The notes under the pieces: model-generated
What the model saw: only the letters and a program-made list of their open reading frames with translations
What the model was told of the DNA's origin: nothing
The model's database searches: none
Part shown: piece by piece, positions 8,302 through 16,528 of the stretch
Position numbering within the stretch: the stretch's first letter is position 1
How the letters are laid out: every line of letters starts with the position of its first letter
Made by a program: the position numbers and the translations under genes
Source: Christensenellaceae bacterium
GTDB taxonomy: Bacteria > Bacillota > Clostridia > Christensenellales > Borkfalkiaceae
Assembly: GCA_016295005.1 (NCBI GenBank)
Contig: JAEDMA010000008.1
Location: 1-23,653 of the forward strand
Direction of reading: 5' to 3'
Length of the DNA: 23,653 nt

Positions 8302-8339
8302 GGGTTTTAAGACACTTTTTTATAAATTTTTAAAAAAAT

Positions 8340-8377
8340 AAAAACCCGCTTTTTAACGTGTCAAAAAACGAGTTTTT
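8340..8377 (-). terminator. Rho-independent terminator of the glycan operon
   Basis: Arms at 8340-8354 and 8363-8377 can form a 15-bp stem in the minus-strand RNA (two G-U wobbles), with an 8-base loop and a long U-rich tail (GGGUUUUUAUUUUUUU). In the plus RNA the two wobble positions become C-A mismatches, so the structure favours the minus strand. It lies ~40 bases after the nucleoside-hydrolase stop and ~40 bases before the hrcA promoter, separating the two operons. Confidence 0.75.
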
Positions 8378-8414
8378 TATTAAATTTTTTTGTTTTTTTT
8401 CGCTTGAAAAGCCT

Positions 8415-9356
8415 TTATTTGTTAAACCCCTTGAAGTTTGCAAGTTTATAAAACATATCGGACATTAACGCGTCGCGGTTGATTTTATGAACGTAAAACA
8501 TTTTGTTACGATTCTTGCTTTTCGTGTATCTGTACCCTTTAAGGGTAGGAAGGTATCTGTTTTCCGGTCTGCCCTGCATAAATCTGTCGTTTTCGTTTAA
8601 CAGCCAGGCGGGCGAAACAACGTCCCATATAACTTTGCTCCATGCGCCCGTTTTGCTCCGCTTTTCGGCGAACGCAAGCGTGGAATTATACAGATAGTCG
8701 CAAATAGGATTTTTGCCTTTAAGCCAGTGTTCGAGTTCGTATTCGGTGGTAGTAAACTCCGATACCACGCCGAAGGTCGGCAACTGCACGAAAGGAACGG
8801 CGCTGCCAATAACTATTCTCGCCGCGATAACGTCCTGATGCATATTGTACTCTTTGTTTTTGTAGTAATCGAGAGCCGTTCCGCCCAGCCATACCACGCA
8901 AACCCTGTTTACTATATCGGGGTCGATAAGAATCGCCGAAGCGACGTTCGTTATCGCGCCTATCGCGCAGATATATAAAGGTTTATCTTTATTATACCCT
9001 TTCGACGCTTCCACGATGAATTCTGCGGCGGGCGACAAAACGGGGGTGTTTTTATCCGCTAAAAATCTGTCCGAACCGATATAAATTTTGTCTATGTAGT
9101 CGGTTCTCTTGCAGTAAGTTAAAACCCTTATTATCTCTTCTCTGCTTTTAATCTGACTTTCGGGAATATCTTTGACGCAGCACGCTTTCTGAAAAGGAGC
9201 GATGGTAAACCCCAGAACGTTTATTTTATCGCAGTTGGCAAGCGTGTACGCTATCGCGTATTGATCGTCTATTTCGTTATAAGTGTCGGTATCGAGTATA
9301 ATATCGACGGGTTTCGCCGGACAATTATATATCGGCAACGAATCTTCGCAAGTCAT
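8415..9356 (-). CDS. Nucleoside-hydrolase-fold enzyme (IUNH superfamily)
   Basis: The 313-residue protein has the calcium-binding N-terminal motif of inosine-uridine nucleoside hydrolases, here DTDTYNEIDDQYAIAY at residues 22-37. The middle carries ICAIGAITNVASAI and VVWLGGTALDY, then EYNMHQDVIAA, equivalent to the EFNxxxDPxAA motif. In the C-terminal part the usual catalytic His-Asp pair is replaced by Trp-Asp (IWDVVSPAWLL). No signal peptide is present, so it acts in the cytoplasm. Classical members hydrolyse the N-glycosidic bond of ribonucleosides. Being the last gene of a glycan-import operon, it may instead act on another furanoside; this is inference. The ATG at 9356 has AAAAGGAG upstream. 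Confidence 0.82.
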   Translation of the reverse strand: MTCEDSLPIYNCPAKPVDIILDTDTYNEIDDQYAIAYTLANCDKINVLGFTIAPFQKACCVKDIPESQIKSREEIIRVLTYCKRTDYIDKIYIGSDRFLADKNTPVLSPAAEFIVEASKGYNKDKPLYICAIGAITNVASAILIDPDIVNRVCVVWLGGTALDYYKNKEYNMHQDVIAARIVIGSAVPFVQLPTFGVVSEFTTTEYELEHWLKGKNPICDYLYNSTLAFAEKRSKTGAWSKVIWDVVSPAWLLNENDRFMQGRPENRYLPTLKGYRYTKSKNRNKMFYVHKINRDALMSDMFYKLANFKGFNK

Positions 9357-9397
9357 AAATATTTTCTCCTTTTAAGTTATCGTCTGTAGTTAACCCG

Positions 9398-10414
9398 TTA
9401 AAATAATTCGTCGAACCCGATTTTCGCGAGATAATGTTGCTTTGCGTTTTCGTAAGCGACGTAAACCACGCGGTTTGCGTAATCTACCGCGGCGTGCGGA
9501 TAGAAAAAGTTTTCTTCGTCGCCCGTAACGTTTAATACGTACTTCCATGTTTTGCCGTCCGTCGTCGAACGTATCTGCAAACGGTTTCTGTTTTTAAGCC
9601 CTACGCAGTCCGAAAAATTGTTTATTAAAAATACGGTGTCATCTATCTTAAACAACGTCGGTTTCGTATGCGGATTTAATATGTCCGTTACGGCGGCTTT
9701 CGTCCAGGTTCTGCCGTAATCGTAGCTGTCCGCCCGATAGAGATAACACCCGTCGTCGGGGCGCATAAGCATCATTATATGCCCGTTTTCCAGTTCGATC
9801 AAGTTCGGTTCCCAAAGCCCGTTTTTTTCGTACAGGTACCCGTATCTCTGAAACGTAAACCCGTTATCTCCGCTTATGGCAACGCCGCAACGGAAAGGAT
9901 ATCTGTTTTGACCCGCGTGCTTATCGCTCGTGTCGTACTTCCAGTCGAAGTCGTATAAAACTTCCTGCCAGTATAAGGGGAAAATCCACTCGCCGCTACT
10001 CATAACCACGCCTTGTCTTAAACTTACGCCGTTTAATCCCGAAGTAAATGAAACGGGTTCGCCGATAACGTTGCCGTCGTCGTCGATAAACTGACGAAAG
10101 GTCTGAAGTTCTCTGTAATGTTCTATGCGATAATCGTTCGTGTTGTAAGTATGAACGGCGATAAACGGCTTTTCCGTTTCGGTGAAAATCTCCGTTGCCC
10201 AGCACCCCCTCTGAGAGTGTGAAACGACGACTTTCGGGTCCGTCCAGGTTTTACCGCCGTCGCTCGATACGGAAGTTAAAACGACGTTGGCGTTCTGCGG
10301 CTCGGTCGTTCCGCCGCTTAAAAAGGAACATATAAGTTTTCCGCTTTTTAAAAGCCGTATTACCGGCTCTCTCGCAAAAGACGGAGCAAAATCGTGTATC
10401 AGGTATTTTTCCAT
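9398..10414 (-). CDS. Cytoplasmic sialidase-superfamily (BNR/Asp-box) beta-propeller protein
   Basis: No signal peptide is visible. The 338 residues contain Asp-box repeats typical of sialidase-like propellers: SSDGGKTW at 50-57, SGDNGFTF at 181-188, SYDYGRTW at 230-237, and a variant STTDGKTW at 283-290. REPVIRLLKSGKLICSF near residue 15 resembles the first strand of GH33-like enzymes and keeps an arginine, and WEPNLIELENGHIMMLMR at 201-218 resembles the central active-site strand. It probably acts on oligosaccharides brought in by the importer encoded upstream. The exact glycosidase family cannot be set by eye. The ribosome binding site is weak and the gene begins 11 bases after the preceding stop, suggesting translational coupling. 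Confidence 0.75.
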   Translation of the reverse strand: MEKYLIHDFAPSFAREPVIRLLKSGKLICSFLSGGTTEPQNANVVLTSVSSDGGKTWTDPKVVVSHSQRGCWATEIFTETEKPFIAVHTYNTNDYRIEHYRELQTFRQFIDDDGNVIGEPVSFTSGLNGVSLRQGVVMSSGEWIFPLYWQEVLYDFDWKYDTSDKHAGQNRYPFRCGVAISGDNGFTFQRYGYLYEKNGLWEPNLIELENGHIMMLMRPDDGCYLYRADSYDYGRTWTKAAVTDILNPHTKPTLFKIDDTVFLINNFSDCVGLKNRNRLQIRSTTDGKTWKYVLNVTGDEENFFYPHAAVDYANRVVYVAYENAKQHYLAKIGFDELF

Positions 10415-10425
10415 AGTAATCGGTT

Positions 10426-12841
10426 TTAATTTTTCTTTCCTTTCTTTTTAATTATTACGAGCGCGGATACTATCGTTAAAAGTACAAAACAGGAATATAA
10501 CCCTATATCGAGATTGCTTCCGCAACCGCCCGCGCTTTTAGCGTAAGTTAAAACTATTGTGTAGTTATTCAGCACCGTAAGTTTAAGTTTTCTCGACGAC
10601 GAAACGTATTCGTAACCGCCGATTTCGTCGGGAGTGATTTCTACGTACTCGTTATAATAACAATCGACGATTCTGTCGTCTTTAATCTTTTCGCCGTTTT
10701 CGTTTACGAATTTAAGAGTGATTTTCTGCGGCGTTCTTTCGTAAGTAAGATTGATTACGAAGTTCGTTAAATCGGTGCCTGCGGCGATTACGCCCGTCAA
10801 CGGCTTATCCGACGTTTTATAGTCGTAACCTATAATTTCGGGAATATTTACCGTATACTCGAGTCCTTCCGCGCCGTAAACCACCTTTGCAAAACCCGAT
10901 GCGGAAAGAGTTTCCCCGTTTTCGTCGACGTAATTTACGGGTATCTGAACGGTACTCGCCCTTTTATATTCCATTTTGCTTACAGTTACCAAATCGGTGT
11001 CTAAAAGATAATTTCTTATGCTTATCGCGTCGTTCCATTTATATCTGTTGAAAACTCTCGTTCCCCTCGTTATATCCGCAATATTCACGTCTCCCTCGGT
11101 GTTTTCGTCGTAAGAATAGTTTAAGTCTTTGGTAGAAATTCCTTTGACTACGGTTACGTCGTTATCTTTATTGACATAAGTCGCTATAACGCCTATGCTT
11201 ATGCCGTTACCTTCGTTACCCTGCGCGCTGATAATAGATAAATCGGTTTGCACGGCAACTCTCATCTGCGGAGAAATTTTGCCGTCGATAGACCCGTGCG
11301 TATTGTTTAACATAACTTTCCAGGGAATCATCCAGGTACCCGAAACGTTTGCGGGTATTCTCGCGCAGTTACTCCCTTTGCTTATCGAAATACTGCCTTC
11401 CGAGCCGTCTTCGAATATCATCAGATCGGTTCTGCTCGATTTTAACGCCGTCGCCACTCTGAAAAAGTTGTTGTTGCTGCCGTTCACGAAAATTTCTACC
11501 TGCGTGTTGAATTGCGCGTAACCCACCGTGCTGAACTGAATTAAAAGTCCGCCGTTTTCGTAATCGTAAATAGTGTTTGAAAGTTTGAATTCGGTTACGG
11601 CGTTAATAATGGGGTCGTCGCCGAGTTCGGCGTCGCCCTTTATACCGAAATACATTGCCCCGTCAAGGGAATCGTTAATATCTATTCCCTTGAAATTGCC
11701 TTCGAAGTCGGTAATCACGTCGTAATTATCGTAAGCTTCTCTCGAATATCGTAAAGTAACGGTAATATCTTCGGTAAGCAAGCCTGAAAGCGGCAAATCG
11801 CCGTCAACCCCTAAAAAGGTAAATCCCTCGATTTCCGTTTCAATTTTATAGGTAAAATTCGTTCCGTCAAACGATATTTCGGCGGTGTTGTCGTCGGAAA
11901 CGCTCGCGCCGTCGGAATCAAGGCGATTGACCGTAACTTTATAAGGGCAATCCTTCACGAATTCTATAAGACCTATGTTGCTTTCGTCTTCGTCGTAAAG
12001 ATAATTTTTTGCGCTTATCGCAGTGTTCCATTCTTTCGTAGCGTAAACCGTTTTACCGTTTTTTATATCGGCCAGGTTTACGTCGGCGTCGATATTTTCG
12101 GCGTCGGAAGTATAGGTCAAATCTTTCGTGGATAACCCGGAAACGACGGTCGCAACGTTATCTTTATAGGTATAAGTCGCTATTTTCCCTACGGAAATCC
12201 CTTCGCCTACCGCGCCCGCCGCGGTGTCCGCGGAAACGTCCAACGCGATTAAAACTCTTAACTTGGGATTCGTGACGGTAAAGTAATCGGACGTAACGTC
12301 TTTCATGTTTTTCCAGGGAATAACTAAAGTCCCCGCAACGTCTTTGGGAAAATTGCCGCGGTTTCTCGATTTTACCGCGTCTACGGTAGCCACGCTGCCG
12401 TCTTCCAAAATTAAATTATCCTTTCTGCTTGCGCTTAAAGCGGTATGCGCGCTGTAAAACCTGTTATTGCTCGTGTCGTCGGCAAAGACGAATACGCGCA
12501 TAAAAGTCCAGTCGGTATTGCCTTTTGAACTTATCTGAATAAGCAAGCCGCCGTTTTCTTTATCGTACACGGAATCGGAAAGTCTGAATTCCAGAACGGC
12601 GTACTGCATTCCCGCCCCGGTTAACGTAACGCCGTCTTTTATGCCCGCGTAAAGCGTTCCGTCGAAAGAATCGTTCAATTTTATTCCGACGAAGTTCCCG
12701 TCTGCGTCTTTAACAACAGTATAATCGGTAAATTCTTCCGCTTTCGCCTGCGCGACTTTACTTACGCCGAAAGCCGATAAAAGGCTTATCGCGAAAAGAA
12801 AGTATAATTACCCATATATTTTTATATGCTGATTTTTTCAT
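10426..12841 (-). CDS. Surface-anchored protein with two novel modules and MucBP-like repeats; frameshifted in the signal peptide
   Basis: The continuous frame (from TTG at 12678, 750 residues) lacks a signal peptide. An AGGTGG site and ATG at 12841 begin MKKSAYKNIWVIIL in another frame; removing one base in the T/C-rich tract around 12791-12802 joins it to LFAISLLSAFGVSKVAQAKA and then KDADGNFVGI, giving a normal signal peptide and an 804-residue protein. Using 750 numbering: module copy 1 spans 1-240, a MucBP-like domain about 243-312, module copy 2 about 325-570, then two MucBP-like repeats (VNYVDENGETL, LKFVNENGEKI) to about 712. The tail is GGCGSNLD (Cys719), a membrane segment, then KKKGKKN. 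Each module copy aligns to the one in the 12985-14859 protein. Function unknown; glycan or mucin binding is plausible. Confidence 0.8.
12791..12802 (-). other. Probable one-base frameshift site in a signal peptide
   Basis: The minus-strand tract ACTTTCTTTTCGC lies where the frame of the ATG at 12841 must shift to that of the long frame ending at 10426. A stop (TAA, 12810-12808) closes the long frame just upstream, so the switch must occur after it. The distance from the ATG to the TTG at 12678 is 163 bases, that is 54 codons plus one extra base. Deleting one T restores a textbook signal peptide. Confidence 0.75.
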
Positions 12842-12855
12842 TTTCCACCTGAACG

Positions 12856-12972
12856 TTAAACGTTTTCCCAGATAATGTCGTTAAAAACGTCTTCGCCGGG
12901 AACGGAGTTAGTAAGCACTTCCCGTTCGACGATTTTTACGTAAGTAAACTCGGGTTTTAAGTATTTTTTCAT
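12856..12972 (-). CDS. 38-residue micro-protein of the MKKYxKPE type, unknown function
   Basis: An ATG at 12972 opens a 38-codon frame beginning MKKYLKPEFTYVKIVEREVL, then TNSVPGEDVFNDIIWENV and TAA. A strong AGGGGGA site lies 5 bases upstream, overlapping the end of the preceding gene (stop at 12985), and the frame ends 9 bases before the AGGTGG site of the next gene. Spacing on both sides is that of a true operon gene. It has no signal peptide, membrane segment or cysteine. The start resembles, from memory, short uncharacterised Clostridia peptides starting MKKYxKPE; I know of no function for them. Possible roles are a peptide product, a small regulator, or a coupling device for the downstream gene. 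Confidence 0.6.
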   Translation of the reverse strand: MKKYLKPEFTYVKIVEREVLTNSVPGEDVFNDIIWENV

Positions 12973-12984
12973 ATTTTCCCCCTT

Positions 12985-14859
12985 TTATGCATTCAAAGTT
13001 AGTTTGAACGAAACGGTTGTTTCGCCGTTTTCCGTCGTCATAGAAACGTCGGTTACGCCGTATTTTAATCCGTTAATTTCTATCTCGCTTATAACCGAAG
13101 CGTTCAAGGAAATTCTTACTCCGTTAAGGGTAAGAACTTTTACTTCGCCCTTTATAATTACCGTCGAAACAGTTCCGTCCGTTAAAACGTTTCCGCTTTC
13201 AACCGTATAAGAAGCGTTTCCGTTGGCTTTTTCTACTTCGGTTTCCGTAACGGTTAAATCCGCAACTTTATCGAAATAAGTTTTTAATATCGCTTTCTGA
13301 TCGTCGGTGGTTTCCGCCGCCCCGAAAGCCGCTTCCGCAACCCTATACATCGAACGAGAATTGTTCACTTTATCGAAAGGCGTATAAACGTAAGCGGTAG
13401 AATCATCGCTGTATTTTAAGACGAGATACCCCCTTGCAGAGAAATCGAGATTAGTGTTTTCGTCTTTTACGTTTACCATCGCCCCGACGTACGAGTAATT
13501 GCCGTTTTCTTCTGCAAACCAACCATTGTCGGCGGTTTTAACAATGTTCGCCACCGTTTTGTTTTCGATGAAATTTTCTAAAACGAACTCTTTGTTTTCG
13601 AGATATTTCGTCGGCAACACGAGCGTTCCCATAGCGGTAACGTAATTTTTGATAAGATTATAATCGGAAGAGGCGATTTCGCTTATAAATCTTATGCCGT
13701 TACTGCCCGCGCGAAGTTTTATCGCCGCGCCGTCTTTCATATTATAATTCACGCCGACGGCGGTGTACGTAATATCGCCCGTAACGGTCGCGACCGAACC
13801 CGCTCCGTATAAATCGGTAAGGTTTTCGGTGTCGGAAGTCCAGCCGATAAACGTTTTACCGGATACCTCGACGGTATCGAAGGAAACCCGTTTGCCCTCT
13901 CTTAAAGCCTTCGTCGTAGTTTCCTTTTCGCTTACGAAACTTATCGTTTTCAATTTTTCGAATTCGATAAGACCGACGTTGCTGTTATCGGTATCGGTTA
14001 AGTAATTTTTTACGCTTACGCTCGTATTCCATTCTCTCGAACAAAACACCGTTTTACCCTTTTTTATATCTGCTAAATTTACGTCGGCTGTCGTATCTTC
14101 CGCGTCGGTAGTATAAGTAAGATTTTTAGCGGAAAAACCCGTTACTACTTCGGCAACGTCGCCACTATAAGTGTAAGTGGATATGTTTTCGATAGTAATC
14201 CCCTGGTCGGCTCTCGTATTGCCGGTGTCGGCAGACAAGTCTGTGATGATGACGATTCGCAATTCGGGGTCGGTAGTAGTAATAGTACCGTTGGTACTGT
14301 CCGTCATGTGCGCCCATGGTAATACCATAGTACCCGAAGTTTCTCTCGGAATAGTAACCCTGTTGTTGTTTCTCGAAAAAGCCAAAGTGGTAATATCGCC
14401 GTTATCCTTTATAAAATAACGGCTTACTCCGTCGCATTGCGCCGCGGTAAGTCCCGCATGAGCGTTCATCATTCTGTTGGTGGTTTCCCCCACGAAAGCG
14501 TAAACTCTCGTAACGAAATCTTTCGTTCTCCCTTCGGTATTCAGGTGAATAAGCAAACCGCCGTTCTCCTTATCGAACACCGTGGTTTTAAGTCTGTATT
14601 CTACGGCAACGCCTGTAATCCCCGTTCCGAATTCGGTTACGTCCTTTTTTATTCCTGCGTAAAACGCACCGTCGAAACTGCCTTTTAGCCCTATACCGAC
14701 GAAATTTCCGTCGGCGTCCTTTGCCACGGTATAACCTTCAGCGGTCTCTGCCGTAGCATGCGTTTTGTTATAAGGAAAAATCACCGCCATAACGCTCGCA
14801 AATAAAACGGCAACGGCAATAATCAACCCTATAATCTTACCTTTGTGTAATGTTTTCAC
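12985..14859 (-). CDS. Secreted multidomain protein with one novel module and an InlB-type repeat
   Basis: The GTG at 14859 is preceded by AAGGAGGG. Residues 1-38 are a signal peptide (KGKIIGLIIAVAVLFASVMA, cleavage near ATA-ET). Residues 43-300 are the module shared with the downstream protein (KDADGNFVGI, DGAFYAGIK, ENGGLLI, VLPWAHM, ADVNLADI, then WNTSVSVKNYL). Residues about 303-370 resemble a Listeria-Bacteroides InlB-type repeat (GKTFIGWTSDTENLTDLYG). Residues about 373-535 form another extracellular domain (KLRAGSNGIRFISEI, ARGYLVLKYSDDSTAYVY), common by eye in Clostridia surface proteins but unnamed by me. The last ~85 residues are uncharacterised. No C-terminal anchor is present, so it is probably released. 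The gene overlaps the preceding one by 23 bases. Confidence 0.8.
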   Translation of the reverse strand: MKTLHKGKIIGLIIAVAVLFASVMAVIFPYNKTHATAETAEGYTVAKDADGNFVGIGLKGSFDGAFYAGIKKDVTEFGTGITGVAVEYRLKTTVFDKENGGLLIHLNTEGRTKDFVTRVYAFVGETTNRMMNAHAGLTAAQCDGVSRYFIKDNGDITTLAFSRNNNRVTIPRETSGTMVLPWAHMTDSTNGTITTTDPELRIVIITDLSADTGNTRADQGITIENISTYTYSGDVAEVVTGFSAKNLTYTTDAEDTTADVNLADIKKGKTVFCSREWNTSVSVKNYLTDTDNSNVGLIEFEKLKTISFVSEKETTTKALREGKRVSFDTVEVSGKTFIGWTSDTENLTDLYGAGSVATVTGDITYTAVGVNYNMKDGAAIKLRAGSNGIRFISEIASSDYNLIKNYVTAMGTLVLPTKYLENKEFVLENFIENKTVANIVKTADNGWFAEENGNYSYVGAMVNVKDENTNLDFSARGYLVLKYSDDSTAYVYTPFDKVNNSRSMYRVAEAAFGAAETTDDQKAILKTYFDKVADLTVTETEVEKANGNASYTVESGNVLTDGTVSTVIIKGEVKVLTLNGVRISLNASVISEIEINGLKYGVTDVSMTTENGETTVSFKLTLNA

Positions 14860-16528
14860 GTTTTCCCTCCTTAAGTTTTTTATTTTGTAAAAAAATTTTT
14901 TTCATTAACAATGCTATCGCCGCGCCGCCGAATAAAACCATCGGAATAATTAAACCGGCGTTTAACGACGAAGAGCAGCCTGCCCCCGAATCTTCCAGAA
15001 CGATTCTGAACTTCAACGCTCCGTACCCGTCTTTTAATTTAGACGGCATTTCTTCCGTCGAAGTAAAATACGCGGTGTACGTTCCCGCCTTATTTTTATC
15101 ATAACCGGACACGCGGTATCTTCCCGTAAGCGTGTAATTTTTTCCGTTATCGTCGGTAACGTTTATGGTGGTAGGCTTATTCTTTAAAATATCCTTTATA
15201 TCCGTGCCGACTTTATACTTTTCTACTTTTTCAAACGCGCCGTTTACCGAAACGATATCGCCGTAACTGTAATCTATCTTCGCGATAATTATTCCCTGCT
15301 TTGCGTTTTTCGTGCAAAACTCGCCTTTTTTAACGTCTTCTTCGGTGAAGATATGCATTCTGATACCGCCTTCGCCGTATCGTTCGCGGTCGTGAACCAT
15401 ATAAATCAATCCGTCGTCGTCCTGATAAAAATCGGGATACGACGATTGAGTCGGGTCTAACTGCAACAAATAAGGCCAGGTTTCGCCGTCGTCTTCGCTG
15501 AGCCAGCAAGTCATATTTCTTCTGTCGGTGTTCCTGCCCTGCATATTCGTTACGAAAAGAAGATTCCCCGACTTTAATCTCGCCATATAAAACCTGCTTC
15601 CGGGAGAATAGAACGGCGGATTAGCCAGATCGTTAGTCGCTCTCGTCCAGGTATTGCCGCCGTCGGAAGAAAAAGACTGTTCCATGCTCATACCGTCGCA
15701 AAGCCTTATAAGCGCCCACAGTTTTCCGTCTTTCTTTTCTACGATAGACACTTCGGCGAAATCGTGATATCTGTCTTCCACGGTGGACTTTATTACTCTG
15801 TACGCGGAAAAGGTTTCGCCGTCGTCTTCGGATTTAATAATGGTGGTCGGAATACCGTCGAATGCGTTGTTTCCGTAAGCGGCTAAAATTCTTCCATCGG
15901 AAAGAAGAGTTGGTTTACAGGTAACCGACATTTTCGCGCCCGTAACCTTCGGATAAGAATAGGTAATGTTTTCGAGCGGACCGTCGGCGTTATAAAGTTT
16001 AATCATCTGCGAACCTGTCATTTTGTTGTCGCCGTAGATAAGGCAAAGTTCGCCCGCGCCGTTTTTATAAAATATCGGCCAAACGATTCCGAGCGGAGAA
16101 CCTGTAATAACCATCCAGGGGTTTTTCCAGGTAACGCCCATATCGGCGCTTACCGCAACGCATATATAGTTATCCGTATCGGGCTCCCCTTTGCCGCCCG
16201 TGTACCAGGCGACGAAAATATTGTTGCCCGCCTTCGCAACGGTAGGAATACCGTTCCATTTTTTGTGTTCGGGATAAAAATCTTCATCCGTTTCGGGACC
16301 GACTTTAACGGATAAATCGGTCGTTTCGTCTACTATCGTTATACCCACTTTAACGTTAGGGTATTTTTCGAAAGTAATATCTTTAACGGACAAATCGTGA
16401 TTGACTTTTTTAATTTCGTCGGCGTACGTTTTTCTTACGGGCGTTTTGGATATAAATCCCGAAAACAACCCGAAAACCATTGCCGCAAGAACTACAATAC
16501 TTAACCGTTTTATTATCGTTTTACTCAT
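14837..16528 (-). CDS. Surface-anchored sialidase-superfamily (BNR) protein with Ig-like domain
   Basis: The signal peptide spans residues 1-36 (IVVLAAMVFGLFSGFISKTP, then TYADE). The propeller, about residues 90-430, shows four Asp boxes: SADMGVTW at 127-134, SEDDGETF at 233-240, SSDGGNTW at 287-294 and SEDDGETW at 344-351. Where sialidases have the RIP arginine, this protein reads NGIPTV (92-97), so a canonical GH33 activity is doubtful. An Ig-like domain (about 440-510; GRYRVSGYDKNKAGTYTAYF) precedes a tail GAGCSSSLNAG (Cys518), a membrane segment and lysine-rich end. The tail resembles that of the protein ending at 10426. The ATG overlaps the solute-binding-protein stop (ATGA), so translation is coupled. 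Probably the surface enzyme or binder of the system. Confidence 0.82.
   Translation of the reverse strand: MSKTIIKRLSIVVLAAMVFGLFSGFISKTPVRKTYADEIKKVNHDLSVKDITFEKYPNVKVGITIVDETTDLSVKVGPETDEDFYPEHKKWNGIPTVAKAGNNIFVAWYTGGKGEPDTDNYICVAVSADMGVTWKNPWMVITGSPLGIVWPIFYKNGAGELCLIYGDNKMTGSQMIKLYNADGPLENITYSYPKVTGAKMSVTCKPTLLSDGRILAAYGNNAFDGIPTTIIKSEDDGETFSAYRVIKSTVEDRYHDFAEVSIVEKKDGKLWALIRLCDGMSMEQSFSSDGGNTWTRATNDLANPPFYSPGSRFYMARLKSGNLLFVTNMQGRNTDRRNMTCWLSEDDGETWPYLLQLDPTQSSYPDFYQDDDGLIYMVHDRERYGEGGIRMHIFTEEDVKKGEFCTKNAKQGIIIAKIDYSYGDIVSVNGAFEKVEKYKVGTDIKDILKNKPTTINVTDDNGKNYTLTGRYRVSGYDKNKAGTYTAYFTSTEEMPSKLKDGYGALKFRIVLEDSGAGCSSSLNAGLIIPMVLFGGAAIALLMKKIFLQNKKLKEGKRENITQR

Noticed and set aside
12676..12678. 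TTG as the true start of the large module protein
   Set aside because: It lies inside the conserved DxxGNFxGI stretch, has no ribosome binding site and would remove the signal peptide; the ATG at 12841 with a frameshift explains the data better.
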